Assembly: GCA_947455865.1 (NCBI GenBank)
Contig: CANGQZ010000005.1
Location: 1-39,049, forward strand
DNA from: Sphingomonadaceae bacterium
GTDB taxonomy: Bacteria; Pseudomonadota; Alphaproteobacteria; Sphingomonadales; Sphingomonadaceae
Reading direction: 5' to 3'
DNA length: 39,049 nucleotides
A model generated the notes under the pieces. It had not been told where the DNA came from. It saw only the letters and a list, made by a program, of their open reading frames with translations, and ran no database searches. Shown here piece after piece: positions 1 to 7,062 of the stretch. The position numbers and the translations under genes are program-made. Each line of letters starts with the position of its first letter. Within the stretch, counting starts at the first letter, position 1.

Positions 1-85
1 CTGCCACCGTGCCGCCCTGTGCCAACACGATCTCCGCTTCACGCAGCTTGCCGATGATCTCTTCCGGCTTGTGCCTCCTCGCCAT
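1..85 (-). CDS. IS3-family transposase OrfA, N-terminal part (partial)
   Basis: Translation of the reverse strand from the ATG at 85 gives MARRHKPEEIIGKLREAEI and then VLAQGGTVA, the standard beginning of the roughly 88-residue OrfA of IS3 elements, which carries the helix-turn-helix that binds the IS ends. A strong Shine-Dalgarno sequence (AAGGAGG) lies about 8 bases before the ATG. Only 28 codons are present; the leucine zipper and C-terminus are beyond the window. The C-terminal part of a matching OrfA occurs at the opposite end of the window (38962-39046). Confidence 0.85.
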   Translation of the reverse strand, partial: MARRHKPEEIIGKLREAEIVLAQGGTVA

Positions 86-148
86 TCCATTCCTCCTTCG
101 TGGCCAATTCTAAAATAGAAATTGGGCCACTCAGAAGGGGGCAGATCA
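1..148 (-). mobile_element. 5' end of an IS3-family insertion sequence, cut by the window edge
   Basis: The element reads leftwards out of the window. It holds the first 28 codons of an IS3 orfA (1-85) and a leader. Read on the minus strand, the probable terminus is TGATCTGCCCCCTTCTGAG starting near position 148, which resembles terminal repeats of this IS3 subgroup; the other end is not in view, so the boundary is provisional. The next 183 bp (149-331) before the first catabolic gene hold only a short open frame (156-302) that I do not recognise, so the IS sits directly upstream of the LLM monooxygenase gene and could affect its transcription. Confidence 0.6.
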
Positions 149-331
149 CTTGACAATGGAACGGACCAAGCAGAAATCTTCGGCAATAGTGCGAGGCGCA
201 AAGGCGCCCGCGACGGGACTGAGGATTGCCACACGGTTGGCCGCGATCACGCGCTACCACCAAACCACCGGCGGTGCCGCGTGCTTTGCCACTGCGCCGT
301 AAACTGAAGCTTGCAGGCAGGACAGACGAGC

Positions 332-1435
332 ATGGACATCTACTACACTCCCCTCTGGCAGGACCCGGGCGCCGGCCGCCCTGCACGGCAATTCGTCCAG
401 GACGAAATGTGGCTGATGGAGCAGATTGAGGGATTTGGCTTTGATGCCTGTTGCTCGCCGGAGCATCATTTCGACATCGATTATTCGGCCTGTCCGGACA
501 ATTTCCTGCCGCTCGCGTATCTGGCCGGTAAGACCACGACGTTGAAGCTGTGCCTCGCCGCGGTAATCCTGCCGTGGAACGATCCCCTGCGCGCCGCTGA
601 AAAGCTCGCATTTCTGGATCACCTCAGCAACGGACGCTGCATCCCGGGGTTCGGGCGCGGGCTGGCGCGGATGGAATACGATCTGTTTGGGATCGACATG
701 AACGAATCGCGGGGCCGATTCGATGAATCAGTCGCAATGGTTCTGAACGCTCTCCGCACCGGTGAGATCGAAGGAACCGGTCCCTTTTACAAACAGCCAC
801 GCGCGCCGATACACCCCGCGCCACGCCCCGGTCTGCTCGACAACTTCGTCAGCGTCGGTATGTCGCCGGAATCGGCAGCGATGGCAGGCAAGCTGGGCGG
901 CAAGCTGCTGAGTTTTACCAGCAAGCCGCTTGCCCAGATGATGCCCCTGTACAATTCCTATGCGGATGCCTTGCGGGCCAATCATCCGACCAAGGTCCCA
1001 CATTATGTGATGGCCGATTTCTTCATGGTTCGCGAAAGTGCGGACGAAGCGCTCGATCTGGCGATGAAATATGTGGTTGAGTACTTCCACACCGTTGTCC
1101 GCCACTACGAGATGGATGGGCAGCATTTCGAAAATGCGAAAGGCTATAGCAGCTATGCAGCAGACGCCGCCGCGTTGCGCGAAGCGGGCGCACAAGCTGC
1201 GGCAGAGGCATACGTCCTTTCGCAAGTTGGGATAGGCAGCCCCGCGCAAGTCCTGGAAAAGATAGAGGAGCGTGTGCGCGGTGTCGGCCCCGAGATAAGT
1301 CTGGCCGGCTGCTTTTATTACAGCGGCATGCCGCGCGAACTGGCGCAGGCATCGATGCGCCTGTTCAGCGAGACAGTGATTTCCGAGGCGAAGAGCACGG
1401 CAGCCAAAGCGCAGTTAGAAGGCGTGGTTGCGTAA
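332..1435 (+). CDS. LLM-class flavin-dependent monooxygenase
   Basis: A 367-residue luciferase-like (bacterial luciferase/alkanal monooxygenase superfamily) enzyme that would use reduced FMN and O2 to oxidise an organic substrate in the cytoplasm. The N-terminus MDIYYTPLW, the CSPEHHF motif near residue 45 and GRCIPGFGRGLARMEYDLFG are typical of the TIM-barrel family. The ORF track starts at a TTG (311), but the ATG at 332 aligns with the usual start and is chosen here. It is the first gene after the IS3 end at about 148 and is convergent with the esterase gene. No flavin reductase is encoded in the window, so reduced flavin must come from elsewhere. It is distinct in sequence from the second LLM protein at 14703. 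Substrate unknown; a terpenoid or alicyclic compound is inferred from the neighbours. Confidence 0.88.
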   Translation: MDIYYTPLWQDPGAGRPARQFVQDEMWLMEQIEGFGFDACCSPEHHFDIDYSACPDNFLPLAYLAGKTTTLKLCLAAVILPWNDPLRAAEKLAFLDHLSNGRCIPGFGRGLARMEYDLFGIDMNESRGRFDESVAMVLNALRTGEIEGTGPFYKQPRAPIHPAPRPGLLDNFVSVGMSPESAAMAGKLGGKLLSFTSKPLAQMMPLYNSYADALRANHPTKVPHYVMADFFMVRESADEALDLAMKYVVEYFHTVVRHYEMDGQHFENAKGYSSYAADAAALREAGAQAAAEAYVLSQVGIGSPAQVLEKIEERVRGVGPEISLAGCFYYSGMPRELAQASMRLFSETVISEAKSTAAKAQLEGVVA

Positions 1436-1441
1436 AGACCT

Positions 1442-1552
1442 CCCGCCTCAGCCGAAGGCGGGGCAAGCCGGAAGGCCTGCCCCGGGATGAGCAGAAAAGC
1501 AGGCGCGATTTGCCCTGCCCCGCTGGCTTCGGCTCATCAAGCGGCACCGCTT
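1442..1552. terminator. Inverted-repeat region between convergent genes, possible terminator
   Basis: Two short inverted repeats lie between the converging LLM and esterase genes: CCCGCCT/AGGCGGG (1442-1448 with 1456-1462, 7-nt loop) and AAGCGG/CCGCTT (1539-1552, 2-nt loop). Neither is followed by a clear T run, so transcription termination here is an inference from position and structure only. Confidence 0.35.
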
Positions 1553-1580
1553 CGGGGCGATGGCGCTTGATCATGACCGC

Positions 1581-2471
1581 TCAGTCGGCCCAGCAGGTCC
1601 TTGCAAAATCACCAATCTCGTTGAGCGTTGTCGCAGCAGCACCGATGAACGGGAAGAACGTCCAGATGTGGACGTAGCCATCGACCAGAGACAGCGTGAC
1701 CGTTCCGCCCGCCGCCTCGATCTTGGCCGCCATCCGCACCGAATCGTCGCGCAGCGCTTCGGAATTGCTGGCGGTGAGATAGATCGGCGGCAGACCGGCG
1801 GGATTGCCCCACAGCGGCGAGGCAAGCGGATGCTCGTGCGGATCGATTTCGCCGATATAGACTTTGCCCATGCCCACGATCAGATCGCGATTGATCAGCG
1901 GATCGCTGGGGATGTTGGCGCTGCCTCCCTCACCGGCCAGATCAAGCAGCGGGGCGATGCCGATGCCGCCCGCCGGGAGCGGCACGCCAAGATCGCGCAG
2001 GTTCATCAGCGTGGCGAGGCACAGCCCGCCCCCGGCGGAATCGCCGCTGAGCAGCAGGCTGCCGGGATCGTGCGCGGCGATGAGTGCGCGGTAGACCGCG
2101 AGTGCGTCTTCCACCGGGGCGGGATAAGGATGCTCGGGCGCGAGCCGGTAATCGGGCAGCAGCACCGGCGCGCCGGTGGCGGCCGACAGTCGACCGGCGA
2201 ATTCCCGGTAGGCATTGGCCGAGCCCATCACGTAGCCACCTGAATGGAAGTGGACCACGAGCCGAGCTGCATCGGTGCCGGGCGCGGTCACCTTGATGCA
2301 GGGGACTCCACCGATGGTCAGCGATTCGATCACGAGGTCTGCTGGTAGGCCGAGCTTGGCCGCCATCGCTTCGAACCCGTCACGCCACTCGCTGATCGGC
2401 GCGTCATGATCGGCCGGGGTGCCTTCCTTGAACATCGCGACGCTGAGGGCTTTTGCCGCTTCTTCGTCCAT
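1581..2471 (-). CDS. HSL-family alpha/beta hydrolase (esterase/lactone hydrolase)
   Basis: A 296-residue hydrolase of the hormone-sensitive-lipase (GDXG, Abhydrolase_3) family. It shows the oxyanion-hole segment VHFHSGGYVMGS (HSGG in place of the usual HGGG), the nucleophile elbow GDSAGG, and C-terminal Asp (ALRDDS) and His (YVHIW) to complete a Ser-Asp-His triad. No signal peptide is visible, so it is probably cytoplasmic. The ATG at 2471 has a GGAAGGA ribosome site and starts the conserved part; the longer ORF-track frame is not needed. The gene is divergent from the SDR at 2642. The GDXG family includes monoterpene epsilon-lactone hydrolases, which fits the Baeyer-Villiger monooxygenase in the same cluster; that role is inferred. 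Confidence 0.88.
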   Translation of the reverse strand: MDEEAAKALSVAMFKEGTPADHDAPISEWRDGFEAMAAKLGLPADLVIESLTIGGVPCIKVTAPGTDAARLVVHFHSGGYVMGSANAYREFAGRLSAATGAPVLLPDYRLAPEHPYPAPVEDALAVYRALIAAHDPGSLLLSGDSAGGGLCLATLMNLRDLGVPLPAGGIGIAPLLDLAGEGGSANIPSDPLINRDLIVGMGKVYIGEIDPHEHPLASPLWGNPAGLPPIYLTASNSEALRDDSVRMAAKIEAAGGTVTLSLVDGYVHIWTFFPFIGAAATTLNEIGDFARTCWAD

Positions 2472-2481
2472 CCTGCTATCC

Positions 2482-2593
2482 TTCCCGAAATTCCAATTAT
2501 GTTCGGAAATCATACGGTGAGGTCCGCCGGCAAACAAGCTCTCGCAGATATAAGATTCTGCTTGTTCCCGGCCCGGAAATTCCCGAACATATG
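2482..2593. promoter_or_regulatory. Divergent promoter region with inverted operator-like sites
   Basis: The 170-bp gap between the divergent esterase and SDR genes carries two inverted near-identical sites: ATGTTCGGAAAT at 2499-2510 on the plus strand, and the reverse complement of ATGTTCGGGAAT at about 2579-2590. A further TTCCCGAA lies at 2482-2489. The symmetrical placement next to both start codons suits a local repressor or activator controlling both directions. No regulator gene of the catabolic cluster is in the window, so the binding protein is unknown. Confidence 0.45.
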
Positions 2594-2641
2594 CCGCAAA
2601 TATAGGCCCGGACTGCGGGCTGCAAACCAATGGAGAGCGAC

Positions 2642-3379
2642 ATGGCAGGCAGGCTTGAGGGCAAAGTGGCGATCATCACCGGCGCGGCGCGCGGACAAGG
2701 CGCAGACGAGGCGCGCGCGTTCGTGGCCGAAGGGGCCAAAGTGGTGCTCACCGACGTGCTGCCCGAAGTACACTCGGTGGCTGCCGAGCTGGGCGATGCG
2801 GCGGTGGCGCTGGATCACGACGTGACCGACGAGGCGCAGTGGGGCGTGGTGGTAAAGACCGCGCTTGACCGGTTCGGCAAGCTGGACGTGCTGGTCAACA
2901 ACGCCGGGATATTCCGGCCGGGGACCATGCTCGAAACCACCAAGGAGCAGTTCGTCGCGCACACCAACGTCAACCAGCTGGGCGTGTTTCTGGGCATGAA
3001 GGCAGCGGCGCCGGCGATGATCGCCAATGGCAGCGGCTCGATCGTCAATATCGGTTCGGGCGCCGGGCAGCGCGGCTATCCTGGCATCTTCGCCTATCTC
3101 GCCAGCAAGTGGGCGGTGACCGGCATGACCAAGGCAGTCGCGCGCGAGCTGGCGCCGCACAAGATCCGCGTCAATTCGGTCCACCCAGGGCTGATCGCCA
3201 CGCCGATGATCGCCGGCCCTAACGATCAGGCCGCGCTGGCCGAACTGGCCGCAACCGTGCCGCTCGGCCGCACCGGTATCACCGCCGATGTGGTCGAAGT
3301 GGTGATACACTTGGCTTCCGACAAATCGAGCTACTCGACCGGTTCGGAATTCACGATGGACGGCGGCACCGGGCTTTGA
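2642..3379 (+). CDS. SDR-family NAD(P)-dependent oxidoreductase
   Basis: A 245-residue classical short-chain dehydrogenase, cytoplasmic. It has the cofactor loop TGAARGQG, the VNNAG motif, the catalytic Ser (NIGSGAG), Tyr and Lys (YLASK) and the C-terminal DGGTGL. These proteins interconvert secondary alcohols and ketones. The start at ATG 2642 is preferred over the in-frame ATG at 2630 because GGAG (2632-2635) sits 6 bases before it. The stop codon overlaps an ATG of the PQQ dehydrogenase frame (TGATG), so it probably heads an operon SDR-PQQ dehydrogenase-cupin-GST. In this setting it is a candidate alcohol dehydrogenase for the cyclic substrate; exact substrate unknown. Confidence 0.9.
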   Translation: MAGRLEGKVAIITGAARGQGADEARAFVAEGAKVVLTDVLPEVHSVAAELGDAAVALDHDVTDEAQWGVVVKTALDRFGKLDVLVNNAGIFRPGTMLETTKEQFVAHTNVNQLGVFLGMKAAAPAMIANGSGSIVNIGSGAGQRGYPGIFAYLASKWAVTGMTKAVARELAPHKIRVNSVHPGLIATPMIAGPNDQAALAELAATVPLGRTGITADVVEVVIHLASDKSSYSTGSEFTMDGGTGL

Positions 3380-3435
3380 TGCCCTGGGCGGATGCACGGC
3401 GCGGGGGCGCAGGCCCCGAACAGGGGACAGGCGGG

Positions 3436-5805
3436 ATGACGTTGTGGCCGGCACGGATCGTTGCGGCGATCCTTTTCGCGATCGGGCTGGCTGTGGCCGG
3501 CGGCGGAGCCTACCTACTCTTGCTCGGCGGATCGGCCTATTACCTCGTCGGCGGGATCGCGGTGGCGCTGGCCGGATGGTGGACGTGGCGCGGCGAGGCG
3601 CGCGGCGGATGGTTGTACGGGCTGTTTCTGGCCGCAACGATGGGCTGGGCGCTGTGGGAATCGGGACTTGATGCGTGGCAGCTGACGGCGCGAATCTTCG
3701 GCCCGGCGGTGATCGGGCTACTGTTCGCGCTACCCCCGGTGCGCCGCCCGCTGGGCCGCGGTGGCAACGCCGCAGCGCTGGTCGCGCTGGCCGGGGTGGC
3801 GCTGGTATCGGCAAGCCACTTGCGTTCGCCGATGGAGATCGCGGCGCAGGGTGCGGCGGTGCGCGAGCAGCTGGCGATTGCCGGCAATCCTGGCGAATGG
3901 CGGGTGTGGGGCCGTGACGATGGCGGCACCCGGTTTTCACCGGTCAGCCAGATCACGCCAGAGAATGTCAGCAAGCTCAAGTTGGCGTGGCAGTTCGACA
4001 CCGGGATCGATCCGATGTCGCAGCCGACGCCGAGCCCGATGCAGACGACCCCGCTGATGGTTGATGGCAAGCTGTTCTTCTGCACCCAGACCAACGTGGT
4101 CTTCGCGCTCGATCCCGATAGCGGCAAGCAGGCGTGGCGGTTCGATCCCAAGGTCGACCCAGCCGGCGGCTCGGTCGTGCGCACCTGCCGCGGGGTCGCC
4201 TATCACGATGGCGCACCCGGGTTGGCCGACGGCACCGCGCCGTTCTGCGCCCGCAAGATTATCACCGCGACTTATGGCGCGCAGCTGATCGCGCTCGACA
4301 GCCAGACCGGGCGCCTCTGCCCCGGCTTCGGCAATGCCGGCTTCGTCAATCTCAAGGACGGGCTGGGCGAGGTTGCCACAGGGTATTACTATGTCAGCTC
4401 GGCGCCGGGGATCGTGCGCGACACGATCGTGGTTGGCGGCTGGGTGGCGGACAATGTCAGCACTGACGAGCCTTCAGGCGTGATCCGCGGTTTTGATGTC
4501 GCCACCGGCAAGCTGCGCTGGGCATGGGACGCGGGCAATCCCGGCAACCATGCCGCGCCGGCGCCAGGACAGAGCTACACCCGCTCGACCCCCAATTCGT
4601 GGGCGCCGATGAGCGTCGATGCCGCGCTGGGCCTCGTGTTCGTCCCGACCGGCAACCCTCCGCCCGACCATTTCGGGGCCAACCGTTCGCCGCTGAGCGA
4701 GAAATACGGCAGTTCGGTGGTGGCGATCGATGCGGTGAGCGGCGCGGTGCGCTGGTCATTCCAGACCGCGCATCACGATTTGTGGGACTACGACGTTGCC
4801 TCGCAGCCGACTCTGATCGATTTCCCCGGCCCGGGCGGCCCGATCCCGGCGCTGGTCCAGCCGACCAAGCGATCCGAAGTGTTCGTGCTCGATCGGCGCA
4901 CCGGGGTTCCGCTGACCCGGGTGGAAGAACGCCCGGCGCCGCAGCGCGGAAAAGTGCCCGAGGAGCGGCTGGCGCCGACCCAGCCGTTCTCGGTGGGCAT
5001 ACCCGACTTTTCGGGCGGCGTGCTCAGCGAACGGTCGATGTGGGGGATGACCCCGCTTGATCAGCTGTGGTGCCGCATCCGCTTTCGCCAGCTGCGCTAT
5101 GACGGACGCGAGACCCCGCCGGGACTGGACGAATCGATCATCTTCCCGAGCATCGGCGGAGGGCAGAACTGGGGCGGGGTTTCATATGATCCCGAGCGCA
5201 AGCTGCTGATGGTCAATTCGCTGCAGTATGCCAGCCTGATCTACCTGGTCCCACGCGCGGAAACCGACCGGTTGATCGCCAAGGCCAAGGCCAGCGGCGA
5301 CAGCCATAGCACCGCCAACTTCGACATTCCCCAGCCGATGGCGGGAACGCCTTATGGCGCCAAGCTGCGCGGGTTCACCACCCCGTTCGGGACGCTGTGC
5401 AATCCCCCACCATATGGCCGGCTGACCGCGGTGGACATGACCACCGGCAAAGTCCGCTGGCAGCGCCCGGTCGGGACGATGCAGGACAGCGGGCCGTTCG
5501 GGCTGGAATCGGGCCTGAAGATCCCGATGGGCATGCCCGGGTTCGGCGGCACGCTCGTCACCCGCAGCGGGCTGACCTTCTTCGGCGGCCAGAAGGAGCG
5601 GACGTTCCGGGCCTTTTCCACCGAGAGCGGGGCCGAACTGTGGTCGACGCGGATGCCGGCGAGTGGCAATGCCAATCCGATGACTTACCTTGGCCCCAAA
5701 AGCGGCCGCCAGTTCGTGGTGATCGCCGCCACCGGCCACGTAACCTCGCAATCCCTGCCCTTGGGCCGGACCATCCAAGCCTATGCCTTACCGGAGACGA
5801 AGTGA
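3436..5805 (+). CDS. Membrane-bound PQQ-dependent dehydrogenase, glucose/quinate/shikimate family
   Basis: A 789-residue quinoprotein of the mGDH/quinate dehydrogenase family. About five hydrophobic segments at residues 5-130 anchor it in the inner membrane, and the rest is a periplasmic eight-bladed PQQ domain beginning at WRVWGRDDGGTRFSP. Electrons pass to ubiquinone. Length matches mGDH (about 796 in E. coli). The start at ATG 3436 follows GGGGACAGGCGGG and gives the typical MTLWPARIVAA membrane start; an earlier ATG at 3379 overlaps the SDR stop and is possible. No PQQ synthesis genes are in the window. Because it sits between an SDR and a cupin in a catabolic operon, it may oxidise a cyclic polyol or alcohol other than glucose; this is inference. 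Confidence 0.88.
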   Translation: MTLWPARIVAAILFAIGLAVAGGGAYLLLLGGSAYYLVGGIAVALAGWWTWRGEARGGWLYGLFLAATMGWALWESGLDAWQLTARIFGPAVIGLLFALPPVRRPLGRGGNAAALVALAGVALVSASHLRSPMEIAAQGAAVREQLAIAGNPGEWRVWGRDDGGTRFSPVSQITPENVSKLKLAWQFDTGIDPMSQPTPSPMQTTPLMVDGKLFFCTQTNVVFALDPDSGKQAWRFDPKVDPAGGSVVRTCRGVAYHDGAPGLADGTAPFCARKIITATYGAQLIALDSQTGRLCPGFGNAGFVNLKDGLGEVATGYYYVSSAPGIVRDTIVVGGWVADNVSTDEPSGVIRGFDVATGKLRWAWDAGNPGNHAAPAPGQSYTRSTPNSWAPMSVDAALGLVFVPTGNPPPDHFGANRSPLSEKYGSSVVAIDAVSGAVRWSFQTAHHDLWDYDVASQPTLIDFPGPGGPIPALVQPTKRSEVFVLDRRTGVPLTRVEERPAPQRGKVPEERLAPTQPFSVGIPDFSGGVLSERSMWGMTPLDQLWCRIRFRQLRYDGRETPPGLDESIIFPSIGGGQNWGGVSYDPERKLLMVNSLQYASLIYLVPRAETDRLIAKAKASGDSHSTANFDIPQPMAGTPYGAKLRGFTTPFGTLCNPPPYGRLTAVDMTTGKVRWQRPVGTMQDSGPFGLESGLKIPMGMPGFGGTLVTRSGLTFFGGQKERTFRAFSTESGAELWSTRMPASGNANPMTYLGPKSGRQFVVIAATGHVTSQSLPLGRTIQAYALPETK

Positions 5806-6290
5806 TGATCCTCAACCGCGCCACCGATTTCCGCCCCGCCGAACTGCTCGCCCGCGCCCGCAGCGACGATCCGCGCGAATGGGTGCCGGCCGCGAAAGAG
5901 GGGGTGTGGATGCGCCCCTTGATGTTCGACACCAATGCCGGCGCGTGGGTCAACGTCACCCGCATCCAGTGCGAAGGCAAGATCACCCGCCATGCCCATC
6001 CTTCGCCGGTCCATGCCTATGTCCTCTCGGGCGAATGGCACTATGCCGAGCGCGACTGGGTCGCCCGGGCCGGCGATTTTCTGGTCGAACCGGCGGGCGA
6101 CGTCCACACCCTGATCGGCCGGCCCGGCGGATCCGAAACGCTGTTCAACATCGCCAGCACGCTGATCGAACTCGACGATGACGGCAAGCCGGTCGGCTAT
6201 GCCGATGTCTTCACCCGCATCGAACAGGCCGCGGCACATTTTGAAAAGGTTGGCCTTGGCCGCGATTACGTGCGGCAGTTCATCCGCTGA
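5805..6290 (+). CDS. Cupin protein, 2,4'-dihydroxyacetophenone dioxygenase-like
   Basis: A 161-residue single-domain cupin. The likely metal ligands lie in ITRHAHPSPVH (around residue 65) and in GDVHTL about 40 residues later, the usual two-motif cupin layout. Overall it resembles the 2,4'-dihydroxyacetophenone dioxygenase/ChrR-like cupins, which bind iron or another metal and can cleave C-C bonds next to a ketone. The start ATG overlaps the stop of the PQQ dehydrogenase by one base (TGATG), so translation is coupled. A ring- or side-chain-cleaving dioxygenase is one possibility and a non-enzymatic cupin is another; I cannot decide from sequence. Confidence 0.75.
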   Translation: MILNRATDFRPAELLARARSDDPREWVPAAKEGVWMRPLMFDTNAGAWVNVTRIQCEGKITRHAHPSPVHAYVLSGEWHYAERDWVARAGDFLVEPAGDVHTLIGRPGGSETLFNIASTLIELDDDGKPVGYADVFTRIEQAAAHFEKVGLGRDYVRQFIR

Positions 6291-6304
6291 CCGGAGCGAC
6301 CGCG

Positions 6305-7021
6305 ATGATCGACCTCTATTTCGCCACCAGCCCCAACGTCTACAAGGTGTGCATCGCGCTGGAGGAGATGGGGCTGGAATACCGGCTGGTCCCGGTCGAT
6401 CTCAGCCAGGGCGCGCACCTCGATCCGGGCAAGCTGGGCGGGGCGACAACCGGCAAGGTCCCGGTCATCGTCGATCACGCCCCGACTGATGGCGGCGAGC
6501 CGGCCACGGTGGTCGAATCCGGCGCGATCCTCCAATATCTGGCTGAAAAAACCGGACAGTTCATCGGCGCCACCCCGCGCGAGCGCGGCGAAGTGATGCA
6601 GTGGCTGTTTTGGCAGATGGGCGGCCTCGGCCCGATCGGCGGGCAGCTATGGCACTTCCGCGCCTTCGCCCAGATCATCGCCCCAGAGTTTGACAACAGC
6701 TATGCGCTCAATCGCTACGACCGGATGTTTGCCCGCATCTGGCGGACGATGGACGAACGGCTGGCGGCGGCGGACTATCTCGCCGGGGCCTATTCGGTCG
6801 CCGACATGGCCTGCTATCCCTGGGTCGCCTATCTCGCGCCGGCCGAGGGGGTAGAGGCCTATCCCCACGTCCATCGCTGGCGCGACGCGCTTGTCGCGCG
6901 GCCGGCGGTGGCGGCAGCTTATGCCCGGGCGGCGGCGCTTGACGTCGGGTATGAACGTAGCGAGCTGGGCACCGCGCTGATGCCGTGGGACGGGATCATG
7001 CAGCACGTGATCACGGTTTGA
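6305..7021 (+). CDS. Glutathione S-transferase family protein
   Basis: A 238-residue soluble GST of the Ure2p/YfcG-like type. The N-terminal thioredoxin-like half has the SPNVYKVCIALEEMG start, the cis-Pro segment GKVPVI and the VVESGAILQYLAEK glutathione-contact motif. The helical C-terminal half has YSVADMACYPW. It lies 14 bases after the cupin gene with GGAG before the ATG, so it is the last gene of the SDR-PQQ-cupin-GST operon. Roles in such clusters include glutathione addition to epoxides or enones, isomerisation, and peroxide reduction. The predicted reaction here is open. Confidence 0.88.
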   Translation: MIDLYFATSPNVYKVCIALEEMGLEYRLVPVDLSQGAHLDPGKLGGATTGKVPVIVDHAPTDGGEPATVVESGAILQYLAEKTGQFIGATPRERGEVMQWLFWQMGGLGPIGGQLWHFRAFAQIIAPEFDNSYALNRYDRMFARIWRTMDERLAAADYLAGAYSVADMACYPWVAYLAPAEGVEAYPHVHRWRDALVARPAVAAAYARAAALDVGYERSELGTALMPWDGIMQHVITV

Positions 7022-7035
7022 AGCGCCACAAGAAC

Positions 7036-7053
7036 GGGGGCCACCAGACCCCC
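7036..7053. terminator. Weak G5/C5 hairpin between convergent genes
   Basis: GGGGG and CCCCC flank an 8-base loop between the GST stop and the convergent Baeyer-Villiger gene stop. There is no T run on either strand, so this is only a weak candidate for ending both transcripts. Confidence 0.3.
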
Positions 7054-7062
7054 GCCCCCGCT

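Noticed and set aside
156-302. 48-codon frame MERTKQKSSAIVRG after the IS3 end
   Set aside because: No ribosome site, no family and it lies in the IS-disturbed gap; may be a gene remnant but cannot be supported.
2510-3940. 476-aa minus-strand open frame
   Set aside because: Covers the SDR and PQQ genes in antisense; Pro/Arg/Ala-rich without motifs.
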